Assembly: GCA_002373595.1 (NCBI GenBank)
Contig: DFKT01000099.1
Coordinates: 1-12,735 of the forward strand
From: Lachnospiraceae bacterium UBA3638
GTDB taxonomy: Bacteria; Bacillota; Clostridia; Lachnospirales; Lachnospiraceae
Length of the DNA: 12,735 nt
Direction: 5' to 3'
Shown: positions 6,467 to 12,735 of the stretch, one piece after another
Layout of the letters: each line of letters begins with the position of its first letter
Position numbering within the stretch: position 1 is the first letter of the stretch
Translations under genes and position numbers: made by a program
Notes under the pieces: model-generated
The model's input: the letters and a program-made list of their open reading frames with translations, nothing else
Databases searched by the model: none
Told to the model about the DNA's origin: nothing

Positions 6467-8186
6467 AGGTCTTCATAAACTCATCGGATCTTCTCTCGCG
6501 GACTTTGCCGAGATACTCATGCGTATCGAAATATCCTGATTCAAGCTCTATAAGTGCAACTGCGATATTGGAGCAATGATCGGATACACGTTCGAAGTTG
6601 GTGATAAGATCGTTAAAGACAAATCCGTGCTCGAGAGTACACTGGCCTTTCTGAAGCCTGTCTACATGGTTGAGCTTCATAGTATCACAGATATCGTCAA
6701 CGACTTCCTCGAGTGGCTCGACCTGTGATGCCAGATCGAGGTCACTGCCTATGAATGCGTTGACCGTCATACGGAGTGTCTCAAGTACGGCGCTGGTCAT
6801 GACTTTCATCTCTTCCACTGCTACATCTGAGAAATCGATCCTCTTTTCATGGATCTCTTTTGCGTTCCTTGCGATATTGAGTGCGTGATCGGATATTCTC
6901 TCATAGTCTGAAAGCGTATGAAGGAATATCGACACTTCACGGCCCTGCCTGGCTGTGAGTTCCTGACCGGTTAGCTTAACAAGGTATGTTCCGAGGACAT
7001 CCTCGTAATGATCCCCTCTGTTCTCCATCTCTTCTATACGAGCATAACCCTCATCGGAGTACTTGGTGATGAGCATGACCGCATCGCGAAGACCCTCGAG
7101 AGTTTCCTTTGCCATATCACAGATGATCGTACGGCTCTGACCTATAGCGAGAGCGGGGTGGGCGATGAATCTTTCCTCAAGGCGGAGCACGGGATGAGAG
7201 GAGACGTTCTGCTTATCGGGAATGATGATCTCCACGGCCGCCTCGAGTATATCGGTAAACGGAGCGAGTACGCAGAGCATACAGAGTCTCAATATGGTAT
7301 TTACCGCAGCGAGGGAGAAGGGATTCATTATAGTTCCCATCCACTCGAAGCGGAAAATGGAATCGGCGATGTAGAGGACGGAAGCGCAGGTCATAACGCC
7401 GGAAAAAGTGGCAACCAGGTATGAGGCTGCAGTCCTTTTACCTGCTGTTCCCGCACCGAGAGCGGAGAGAAGGACAGGCATTGAAGCTCCTATAGATATT
7501 CCCATGAGAAGGGGAAGTGCGATATCGAGGGACATTACTCCGGTAAGTGAAAGTGCCTGTACGATACCTACTGCAGCCGAAGCCGACTGGAGGACTATCG
7601 AGAAAAGTATACCAACCATGATACCGGCGATCGGATTGGACATGCCGGTGAGGAGAGCCTGGAAGCCGGCTGATTCGCCGAGTCCCCCAACAGATCCGCT
7701 CATCATGCTCATTCCTGACATAAGTACGACAAAACCCATCATGATATCGCCTATGTGATGCTTCGTAACACTCTTTCCAAACATTCGGAGGAGTATTCCG
7801 ATGATTGCAACGATACCGGTAAGGGTGGCCGTGGACAGCAGGGTCTCAAGTTCGCCGGGGCCGCCGACATAGCTGAGGCATACGATCCAGCCCGTGATAC
7901 TTGTTCCGAGGATAGCTCCGAGGATAACAGGTATAGCCTGCTTAACCTTCATCATTCCGGAGTTAACGAAACCGACGACCATAACAGATGTGGCCGACGA
8001 AGACTGAATGACTGCGGTGACTCCCGTTCCAAGGAGAAGTCCTTTGAGCGGTGTTCCCGTTAGATTGAAGAGAACGGGCTCGAGTTTATCGCCCGATACC
8101 TTCTTTAATCCGTCGCCCATTAGAGCCATTCCGAAGAGGAAGAGCGCGACGCCCGAAAGAAGGCTGATTATTTCAGATAATCCCAT
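6435..8186 (-). CDS. Na+/phosphate cotransporter with C-terminal PhoU-like domain (NptA/YjbB type)
   Basis: The 583-residue membrane protein belongs to the Na/Pi-cotransporter family (PF02690). The two inverted-repeat signatures are QSSSATS (61-67) and QSASAA (200-205), each in a hydrophobic half. The transport part spans about residues 1-325. It is followed by a soluble PhoU-like helical region (about 340-560) with two metal-type motifs, DYERISDH (427-434) and NFERVSDH (530-537). The expected role is sodium-coupled phosphate movement across the cytoplasmic membrane, with the PhoU part as regulatory tail. Direction of transport cannot be read from sequence. AGGA with a six-base gap precedes the ATG. 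It is divergent from a PhoR-like kinase and overlaps the ydcF-like gene downstream. Confidence 0.94.
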   Translation of the reverse strand: MGLSEIISLLSGVALFLFGMALMGDGLKKVSGDKLEPVLFNLTGTPLKGLLLGTGVTAVIQSSSATSVMVVGFVNSGMMKVKQAIPVILGAILGTSITGWIVCLSYVGGPGELETLLSTATLTGIVAIIGILLRMFGKSVTKHHIGDIMMGFVVLMSGMSMMSGSVGGLGESAGFQALLTGMSNPIAGIMVGILFSIVLQSASAAVGIVQALSLTGVMSLDIALPLLMGISIGASMPVLLSALGAGTAGKRTAASYLVATFSGVMTCASVLYIADSIFRFEWMGTIMNPFSLAAVNTILRLCMLCVLAPFTDILEAAVEIIIPDKQNVSSHPVLRLEERFIAHPALAIGQSRTIICDMAKETLEGLRDAVMLITKYSDEGYARIEEMENRGDHYEDVLGTYLVKLTGQELTARQGREVSIFLHTLSDYERISDHALNIARNAKEIHEKRIDFSDVAVEEMKVMTSAVLETLRMTVNAFIGSDLDLASQVEPLEEVVDDICDTMKLNHVDRLQKGQCTLEHGFVFNDLITNFERVSDHCSNIAVALIELESGYFDTHEYLGKVRERRSDEFMKTYETYHAKYNI

Positions 8187-8223
8187 ATTTCATCCTGAAA
8201 ACTAAAATATGCGCAACAAAGAT

Positions 8224-8252
8224 ATTATAATAGAAATAACTCTTTATGAAAA
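8224..8252 (-). promoter_or_regulatory. Probable promoter of the phosphate transporter gene
   Basis: Read on the minus strand, TTTTCA (8252-8247) is followed by 17 bases and a perfect TATAAT (8229-8224). This would give a leader of about 30 bases before the transporter ATG at 8186. The -35 box is only a four-of-six match. No repeated Pho-box-like operator was recognised. Confidence 0.5.
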
Positions 8253-8279
8253 GATAAACTTTTTTTCGGGCGCCGGATA

Positions 8280-8288
8280 TGGTAATAT
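8280..8288 (+). promoter_or_regulatory. Possible extended -10 promoter of the kinase operon
   Basis: TGG followed directly by TAATAT (8283-8288) matches an extended -10 element and lies 42 bases before the kinase ATG. The -35 region is only a T-rich stretch (8260-8267). This is the best plus-strand candidate in the divergent spacer, but it is weak. Confidence 0.33.
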
Positions 8289-8329
8289 TATTTCCGTGCC
8301 GTAAATATCTGATTGCGGGAGGTTGGACG

Positions 8330-9667
8330 ATGACTAAAACCATTTTCAGAAACACATTCCTGGTCGGAATGTCAGTGCTCATATTATGCTCTGTTCTGTT
8401 TTTCGGAGTTCAGTATACCCAGAGACAGGATGAGATATCGGAAACTCTTCGCAGAGAGGCCGTTTATGCCACTCAGGGATATGGATTGTCCGGTACGGAC
8501 TATCTTGATTTGATAAAGGGAGATGACAGAGTGATGCTCATATCCCCCTCCGGAGAGGTCCTTCATGACAGCAATATTCCCGCCGCAACGGACAATCAGT
8601 CCGGATGTTCGGAGATAGCGGCTGCGCTGGCTAAGGGAGACGGCATCGCGGTAAGAAAGACATCCGGGGACAGTCAGTCCGTCATGTATTATGCGATAGT
8701 CTGTGAGGACGGAAATATATTAAGGATAAGCCGCCCGATAAGCGCACTCAGATATGCGCTTGTGGCAGTAAGTCCTGTACTTTGGATCCTCATACTTGTC
8801 CTTATCATCTCGACCATACTTTCATTCAGAGCAGCTAAGCAGATAGTCACTCCTATCAATGCTCTGGACCTCGATCATCCGGAAGCAAATAAATACCCCG
8901 AGCTTGCACCCCTTATCGATAAAGTAGAGGAGCAGAAGCTCACCATACAGAATGAAATAGCACAGAGAGAGCAGATGAGGCGTGACTTCACAGCCAGCAT
9001 ATCCAGGGAGATCAGCGACCCCATTACACAGATCGCGGATTATTCCGGTCAGCTCTCGACCATGACTAAAGAGGGAAAGATAAGCGACGAGTCAGAAGTC
9101 GGACTTATTAAGAATATCAGAAGAGAAGCAAAGAGACTTATGACGCTCATCGGAGATATCGTCCAGCTCTCAAGGATGGATACCGAAACGGCGGCACCCG
9201 AGAAGGGAGAAGTCAATCTCTACGATCTGTCAAAGGATGTCCTTGCGAAACTCGAGGAAGAAGCGAAGGATCAGGATGTCACACTCAATATCACCGGAAC
9301 CGAAGAGGTGATCATGGGTGTACGTGAGCTCCTAAGCGAGATGATATATAATCTCTGCGACAATGCGGTCAAGTACAACAGACCCGGAGGAAGCGTTACG
9401 ATAGACATCAACAGGAATTTCGACGATGTCGTGCTCTCCGTTATCGATACCGGTATCGGTATCCCCGAGGAGCATCAGGCGAGAGTATTTGAGAGATTCT
9501 ACAGAGTCGACAAGAGCCATTCCAAAGAGATAGGGGGAACCGGACTCGGTCTCTCCATAGTAAAGCACGGAGCACAGTATCATGATGCCGAAGTCAAGAT
9601 GAAGAGTACACCCGGTGTCGGCACCGAGATAAAGTTAATATTCCACAAGCAGGAGGTACATACATAA
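8330..9667 (+). CDS. PhoR-like sensor histidine kinase lacking the phosphoacceptor histidine
   Basis: The 445-residue protein has membrane segments at about 9-28 and 142-165 that flank a small extracytoplasmic PAS/Cache-like domain (VMLISPSGEVLHDS, 68-81). A coiled linker, a HisKA-like region (about 215-285) and an HATPase domain (about 325-440) follow. The ATP-binding boxes are intact: N box NLCDNAVKYN (341-350), G1 DTGIGIP (373-379), F box FERFYRVD (387-394) and G2 GGTGLGLS (402-409). The H box reads SREISDP (225-231) where PhoR-type kinases have SHELKTP, so Arg226 (codon AGG, 9005-9007) replaces the histidine and Asp230 replaces the Thr/Asn used for phosphatase action. The start is ATG 8330, because GGGAGG (8317-8322) lies seven bases upstream. 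No response regulator gene is adjacent. It overlaps the next gene by one base. Confidence 0.9.
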   Translation: MTKTIFRNTFLVGMSVLILCSVLFFGVQYTQRQDEISETLRREAVYATQGYGLSGTDYLDLIKGDDRVMLISPSGEVLHDSNIPAATDNQSGCSEIAAALAKGDGIAVRKTSGDSQSVMYYAIVCEDGNILRISRPISALRYALVAVSPVLWILILVLIISTILSFRAAKQIVTPINALDLDHPEANKYPELAPLIDKVEEQKLTIQNEIAQREQMRRDFTASISREISDPITQIADYSGQLSTMTKEGKISDESEVGLIKNIRREAKRLMTLIGDIVQLSRMDTETAAPEKGEVNLYDLSKDVLAKLEEEAKDQDVTLNITGTEEVIMGVRELLSEMIYNLCDNAVKYNRPGGSVTIDINRNFDDVVLSVIDTGIGIPEEHQARVFERFYRVDKSHSKEIGGTGLGLSIVKHGAQYHDAEVKMKSTPGVGTEIKLIFHKQEVHT

Positions 9668-10941
9668 TGAGACAGGAAACCAAATGCATTCAGGCAGGAT
9701 ATGAGCCTAAAAACGGCGAGTCCCGTATGATCCCCATAGTACAGAGTACGACTTTTAAGTACGATTCCAGTGCTGATATGGGAAAGCTCTTCGATCTCGA
9801 GGCGTCAGGTTATTTCTATACCAGACTTCAGAATCCGACGAATGACTATGTAGCGGCCAAACTGACCGCACTTGAAGGCGGAACAGCCGGAATGATGACA
9901 TCATCCGGACAGGCGGCCAATTTCTTTGCGGTATTTAACCTTGCTACCGCCGGGGATCATGTTGTAGCTTCTTCCGCTCTTTACGGCGGAACATTCAACC
10001 TCTTCAATGTAACGATGAGAAAGATGGGCATCGATTTTACTTTCGTCACCCCGGAGTGCAGCGAAGAAGAGCTTAATGCCGCATTTAAAGACAATACCAA
10101 GCTTGTTTTCGGAGAGACGATATCCAATCCGTCACTCGAGGTGTTTGATTTTGAGAAATTCTCCAAGGCAGCACATGCACACGAAGTACCTCTCATCGTA
10201 GACAATACATTTGCAACTCCTGTCAACTGCAGACCTTTTGAGTGGGGGGCTGATATAGTTACCCATTCCACGACCAAGTATCTGGATGGACATGATGCTA
10301 CAGTCGGAGGCTGCATCATTGATTCGGGCAAGTTTGACTGGATGGCTCATCAGGACAAGTTCCCCGGACTCACCACTCCCGATGAATCTTATCATGGAAT
10401 AGTTTACGCTGAGAGATTCGGTAAAGAGGGAGCGTATATCACCAAAGCGACCGCTCAGCTGATGAGAGATCTCGGATCCATCCCTTCCCCGATGAACTGC
10501 TATATGCTTAATCTCGGTATAGAGTCTCTTGCTCTTAGAATGAAGCAGCATGTCTCAAATGCACAGAAAGTTGCCGAATTCCTTGAGAAAAATGAAAAAG
10601 TTGCCTGGGTTAATTATCCCGGACTTCCCGGAAATAAATACTATGATAGAGCAAAGAAGTATATGCCGAACGGAACCTGCGGTGTTATTGCCTTCGGCGT
10701 AAAGGGCGGAAGAGCAGCCGCTGAGAAGTTCATGGGAGAACTTAAAATCGCGATGATCGCGACTCATGTTGCAGATGCACATACCTGTGTGCTTCATCCC
10801 GCGAGCTCGACCCATCGCCAGCTGACCGATGAGGAACTGGAGGCAGCAGGAGTAGGAGCAGATCTTATCAGACTCTCCGTGGGAATCGAAGATGTTAATG
10901 ATATCATCGAAGATATCGAGAATGCGCTTAAGGTGATCTGA
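9667..10941 (+). CDS. metY: O-acetylhomoserine sulfhydrylase (Cys/Met metabolism PLP enzyme)
   Basis: This 424-residue protein is a full-length member of the Cys/Met metabolism PLP-dependent enzymes, closest in pattern to O-acetylhomoserine aminocarboxypropyltransferase. That enzyme makes homocysteine from O-acetylhomoserine and sulfide for methionine synthesis. Lys204 in HSTTKYLDGH is the Schiff-base lysine and Asp179 in VDNTFATP contacts the PLP ring nitrogen. YTRLQNPT (51-58) and SSGQAA (79-84) are the expected N-terminal motifs. Cystathionine gamma-synthase or methionine gamma-lyase are less likely alternatives. AGGAGG (9651-9656) precedes the ATG, which shares one base with the kinase stop (TAATG). 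The gene shares one base with the next start (TGATG). No S-box or T-box leader is present before it. Confidence 0.92.
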   Translation: MRQETKCIQAGYEPKNGESRMIPIVQSTTFKYDSSADMGKLFDLEASGYFYTRLQNPTNDYVAAKLTALEGGTAGMMTSSGQAANFFAVFNLATAGDHVVASSALYGGTFNLFNVTMRKMGIDFTFVTPECSEEELNAAFKDNTKLVFGETISNPSLEVFDFEKFSKAAHAHEVPLIVDNTFATPVNCRPFEWGADIVTHSTTKYLDGHDATVGGCIIDSGKFDWMAHQDKFPGLTTPDESYHGIVYAERFGKEGAYITKATAQLMRDLGSIPSPMNCYMLNLGIESLALRMKQHVSNAQKVAEFLEKNEKVAWVNYPGLPGNKYYDRAKKYMPNGTCGVIAFGVKGGRAAAEKFMGELKIAMIATHVADAHTCVLHPASSTHRQLTDEELEAAGVGADLIRLSVGIEDVNDIIEDIENALKVI

Positions 10942-11468
10942 TGAAGATAACGGTATATCTCGGATCATTTCTCGGAAAAGAGAAGATATATTCGGAAGCA
11001 GTAAAGGCTCTGGGCAACTGGATCGGCGAGAACGGACACGAGCTGGTATATGGTGGAAGCCATGCCGGACTCATGGGGCTTCTCTGTGACGGAGTAGTGG
11101 AGAAAGGCGGAAGAGTGACCGCTGTCCAGCCCGGTTTTCTGATCGAAAAGGCAGGACTTCACGAAGGAGTTGCCGAGCTTTTTGAAACAAACGACATGTC
11201 TGAGCGTAAGGCAAAGATGATAGAGCTTGGAGATGCTTTCATCGCTTTCCCCGGAGGAGTGGGAACTCTGGAGGAGATATCCGAGATAATGTCACACAGG
11301 GGACTGGATCTGATCAGGAAGCCATGCATTATATATAATGTAAACGGGTATTATGACTATCTGGAGAAAATGCTTGACCATATGACCTCAGAAGGATTCC
11401 TTCCGGAGGAAAATCGCGCCAAGATAGTATTTATCAAAGGATTAGACGAGCTGGACAGTATTCTCTAA
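10941..11468 (+). CDS. LOG-family (TIGR00730) nucleotide phosphoribohydrolase
   Basis: The 175-residue protein matches the LOG / lysine-decarboxylase-like Rossmann fold family. It has YGGSHAGLMG (37-46), the conserved Arg of SERK (88-90: E, R, K) and the catalytic signature PGGVGTLEE (104-112), with Glu112 as the conserved catalytic glutamate. Characterised relatives cleave nucleoside 5'-monophosphates to the free base and ribose 5-phosphate, including cytokinin monophosphates in plants. In bacteria the natural substrate is often unknown, and older annotations as lysine decarboxylase are not supported. The ATG overlaps the metY stop by one base, and AAGGTG lies just upstream. The 3' end overlaps the convergent adenosine deaminase gene by 27 bases. 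A strong terminator follows 26 bases after the stop. Confidence 0.92.
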   Translation: MKITVYLGSFLGKEKIYSEAVKALGNWIGENGHELVYGGSHAGLMGLLCDGVVEKGGRVTAVQPGFLIEKAGLHEGVAELFETNDMSERKAKMIELGDAFIAFPGGVGTLEEISEIMSHRGLDLIRKPCIIYNVNGYYDYLEKMLDHMTSEGFLPEENRAKIVFIKGLDELDSIL

Positions 11469-12416
11469 TTCGCGTTTAAGATCATCATCTGCGAAAGAGT
11501 ATCTTATTTCATTTAATAAGATGCTCTTTTTTTCTTGCTCGGAGAGAGAGAAAGTATCGGATATGATATCGAACTCGCGTATGGCATCAGTCGAGGAGAC
11601 TGACATGTTGTCCGAGCAGATTGAGAATGGAATATCATATTCCATAAATGTACGGATCGGATATTCCGAATATGATGAAAAGATATTCGTATTTAGGTTG
11701 CTGGTTGGACATAATTCGAGACAGATATCTCTGCGTTTTAATTCTTTAAGAAGGATCGGATCCTCCGTGCTGCGCACACCATGCCCTATTCTCTTTGCAC
11801 CGAAACTTATCGCATCCCATACGCTTTGCGGTCCGTCTGCTTCGCCTGCATGGATCGTAAACGGAACATTAAGTGACGATGCCAGATCAAAAACATATCT
11901 GTGATCGCATGTGGGGAACAGAGCTTCCGCTCCGGCGAGATCTACTGCGCATACTCCTTTGCCGAGAAACTCTGAAGCGACTTTTACCGTTTCAAGATTT
12001 GCATCTCTATTGTTACGTCCGCGCATCGTGCAGAGAATGAGATTTGCACGAAGTGCGCTTCTGTTATTTCCATCAATGGCAGCGAGTACTACATCTCTTT
12101 GCGATAATCCGTTTTGGAGATGAAGCTGCGGTGCGAATCTTATCTCGACATAAATGTATCCCAGTGAGAGCAATTCATCTTCAAAATTTTTTACGCAATC
12201 GGAAATTTGTTTTTCGGTCTGAAGAAAGGAAAGAGGGTAATCAAATTTCTCAAGATACTCATTTAGGTCGCGACAATTTTCATCGACACTAAGTTTTTTC
12301 TTTATCTCTCCGTCCGAAAGAGAAAGCTGCAAACCCGCGCAGTCAGCGAGTTTGCGGATATTGTTTATTGAAAGAGATCCGTCGAGATGAAGATGAAGAT
12401 CGATGAGATTTTTCAT
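11442..12416 (-). CDS. add: Adenosine deaminase
   Basis: The 324-residue protein carries the full zinc-enzyme motif set of the adenosine/AMP deaminase family. HLHLDGS (8-14) gives the first two zinc histidines, HAGE (189-192) the third histidine and the catalytic glutamate, HGV (212-214) the catalytic histidine, and SDN (268-270) the zinc-binding aspartate. The family converts adenosine to inosine and ammonia in purine salvage. Its length is near normal for bacterial members. The second Asp of the common TDD motif is Asn here, a variant also known in other bacterial members, so activity is not in doubt from this alone. Adenine deaminase or a related aminodeaminase remains possible. AGGA lies nine bases before the ATG. 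The gene is monocistronic and convergent with the LOG gene. Confidence 0.92.
   Translation of the reverse strand: MKNLIDLHLHLDGSLSINNIRKLADCAGLQLSLSDGEIKKKLSVDENCRDLNEYLEKFDYPLSFLQTEKQISDCVKNFEDELLSLGYIYVEIRFAPQLHLQNGLSQRDVVLAAIDGNNRSALRANLILCTMRGRNNRDANLETVKVASEFLGKGVCAVDLAGAEALFPTCDHRYVFDLASSLNVPFTIHAGEADGPQSVWDAISFGAKRIGHGVRSTEDPILLKELKRRDICLELCPTSNLNTNIFSSYSEYPIRTFMEYDIPFSICSDNMSVSSTDAIREFDIISDTFSLSEQEKKSILLNEIRYSFADDDLKRELENTVQLV
11494..11533 (+). terminator. Strong intrinsic terminator of the kinase-metY-LOG operon
   Basis: A 15-bp stem with one G-U pair (11494-11508 with 11515-11529) encloses a six-base loop, TCATTT. Seven T follow the central GC-containing part at 11527-11533. In the minus direction the hairpin is followed by CGC after three T, so it should stop only plus-strand transcription. 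It lies within the last part of the adenosine deaminase coding sequence. Confidence 0.9.
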
Positions 12417-12452
12417 AATCGCATTTCCTTTCGGAGTAAGTTTTATAAATTC

Positions 12453-12481
12453 AGTTTATCACAGGCGAAAAAACTATTCAA
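12453..12481 (-). promoter_or_regulatory. Probable promoter of adenosine deaminase gene
   Basis: On the minus strand TTGAAT (12481-12476) is followed by 17 bases and TAAACT (12458-12453), preceded by TGA as an extended -10. Each box is a four-of-six match. The leader to the ATG at 12416 would be about 30 bases. Confidence 0.42.
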
Positions 12482-12510
12482 AAAATTCCGACATAAATGT
12501 TATTTTTTTC

Positions 12511-12539
12511 GTGACATTTTTGAAAACTTGTTTTACAAT
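12511..12539 (+). promoter_or_regulatory. Promoter of the Lys/Ala/Pro-rich protein gene
   Basis: GTGACA (12511-12516), a 17-base spacer and TACAAT (12534-12539) each match the sigma-A consensus at five of six positions. Together with a strong AAGGAGG site downstream, this suggests high expression. The leader would be about 48 bases. Confidence 0.75.
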
Positions 12540-12594
12540 GTCTGTGGAAGGTTTTAAAAAGTTGCTAGCAATTTTTTTAAGGAGGATGATTATT

Positions 12595-12735
12595 ATGGCA
12601 ACCGAAAAGAAAGCAAGCACCACCGCAGCAAAGAAGCCCGCTGCAAAGAAGCCCGTAGCAAAGAAGGCAGCAGCTAAGCCCGCTGCAAAGAAGCCCGTAG
12701 CAAAGAAGGCAGCAGCTAAGCCCGCAGCAAAGAAG
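12595..12735 (+). CDS. Lys/Ala/Pro-rich repeat protein (histone H1-like or DUF6465-like N-terminus), 3' end cut by window
   Basis: Forty-seven codons are visible before the window ends. After a short start (MATEKKASTTAA) the protein is nothing but Lys, Ala, Pro and a few Val, in units of the type PAAKK and PVAKK. It is very basic and probably disordered. AAGGAGG at 12579-12585 with a nine-base gap supports the start. Such tails occur in histone H1-like nucleoid proteins, in tailed HU proteins, and at the N-terminus of small clostridial proteins such as the DUF6465 type. The missing C-terminal part would decide. DNA or RNA binding is an inference from charge only. Confidence 0.82.
   Translation, partial: MATEKKASTTAAKKPAAKKPVAKKAAAKPAAKKPVAKKAAAKPAAKK
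12637..12735 (+). repeat. 42-bp tandem repeat in coding sequence
   Basis: Two identical 42-base units (12637-12678 and 12679-12720) are followed by the first 15 bases of a third (12721-12735), which has one base change (GCT to GCA). Each unit encodes 14 residues, PAAKKPVAKKAAAK. The number of units beyond the window edge is unknown. Confidence 0.95.

Noticed and set aside
7008..8063. Plus-strand open frames opposite the phosphate transporter
   Set aside because: The transporter motifs on the minus strand are unambiguous, and these frames have no start signals or recognisable domains.
8279..8329. Upstream in-frame ATG at 8279 as the kinase start
   Set aside because: It would add 17 residues with no ribosome binding site, and it overlaps the likely promoter. 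ATG 8330 has GGGAGG at good spacing and starts directly before the first membrane helix.
9600..9667. S-box, T-box or other methionine riboswitch before the O-acetylhomoserine sulfhydrylase
   Set aside because: The gene starts inside the stop codon of the kinase gene, so there is no leader that could hold a riboswitch.
11610..11618. Asp to Asn change in the SDN motif of adenosine deaminase as a sign of inactivation
   Set aside because: The zinc-binding Asp269 and all other catalytic residues are present, and Asn at the second position is known in other bacterial family members.
12637..12735. Repeats as a CRISPR array
   Set aside because: The units are directly adjacent, without spacers, and lie in frame in a coding sequence.

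Overview
The window looks like a chromosomal piece of a Gram-positive anaerobe of class Clostridia, most likely a Lachnospiraceae-type gut or rumen bacterium. The reasons are strong AGGAGG ribosome binding sites, intrinsic terminators, sigma-A-like promoters, a DUF2974 hydrolase, several Cache-GGDEF sensors in a row, a NptA/PhoU-type phosphate transporter, and a lysine/alanine/proline-rich small protein. This placement is inference from gene content. No mobile element, CRISPR array, origin or phage gene is visible.

Layout. (1) 1-94: the 3' part of a tRNA-Phe(GAA) gene and its intrinsic terminator. (2) 136-5653, plus strand: a signalling operon of a DUF2974 alpha/beta hydrolase and three membrane sensors. 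The first sensor is Cache-PAS with no output domain. The second is Cache-GGDEF with a damaged substrate loop. The third is Cache-HAMP-GGDEF with all its main motifs. The operon starts from a promoter that overlaps the tRNA terminator and ends at a terminator (5747-5774) inside the convergent gene. (3) 8186-5666, minus strand: a Na+/phosphate cotransporter with a PhoU-like tail, overlapped by a YdcF/DUF218 membrane protein gene. (4) 8330-11468, plus strand: three genes that overlap by one base each, namely a PhoR-like sensor kinase, an O-acetylhomoserine sulfhydrylase and a LOG-family phosphoribohydrolase. They end at a strong terminator (11494-11533) inside the convergent gene. (5) 12416-11442, minus strand: adenosine deaminase. 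(6) 12595 to the window end: the start of a Lys/Ala/Pro repeat protein with its own strong promoter.

How the genes fit together. The first operon is probably a local cyclic-di-GMP input module in which only the third protein looks like a fully equipped cyclase. The kinase diverges from the phosphate transporter, as expected of a PhoR-like regulator, but its phosphoacceptor histidine is replaced by arginine and no response regulator gene is nearby. It may therefore be a pseudokinase. The kinase and the divergent sensor cassette are the parts most worth experimental attention. The other genes are ordinary sulfur-amino-acid, nucleotide and envelope housekeeping functions.
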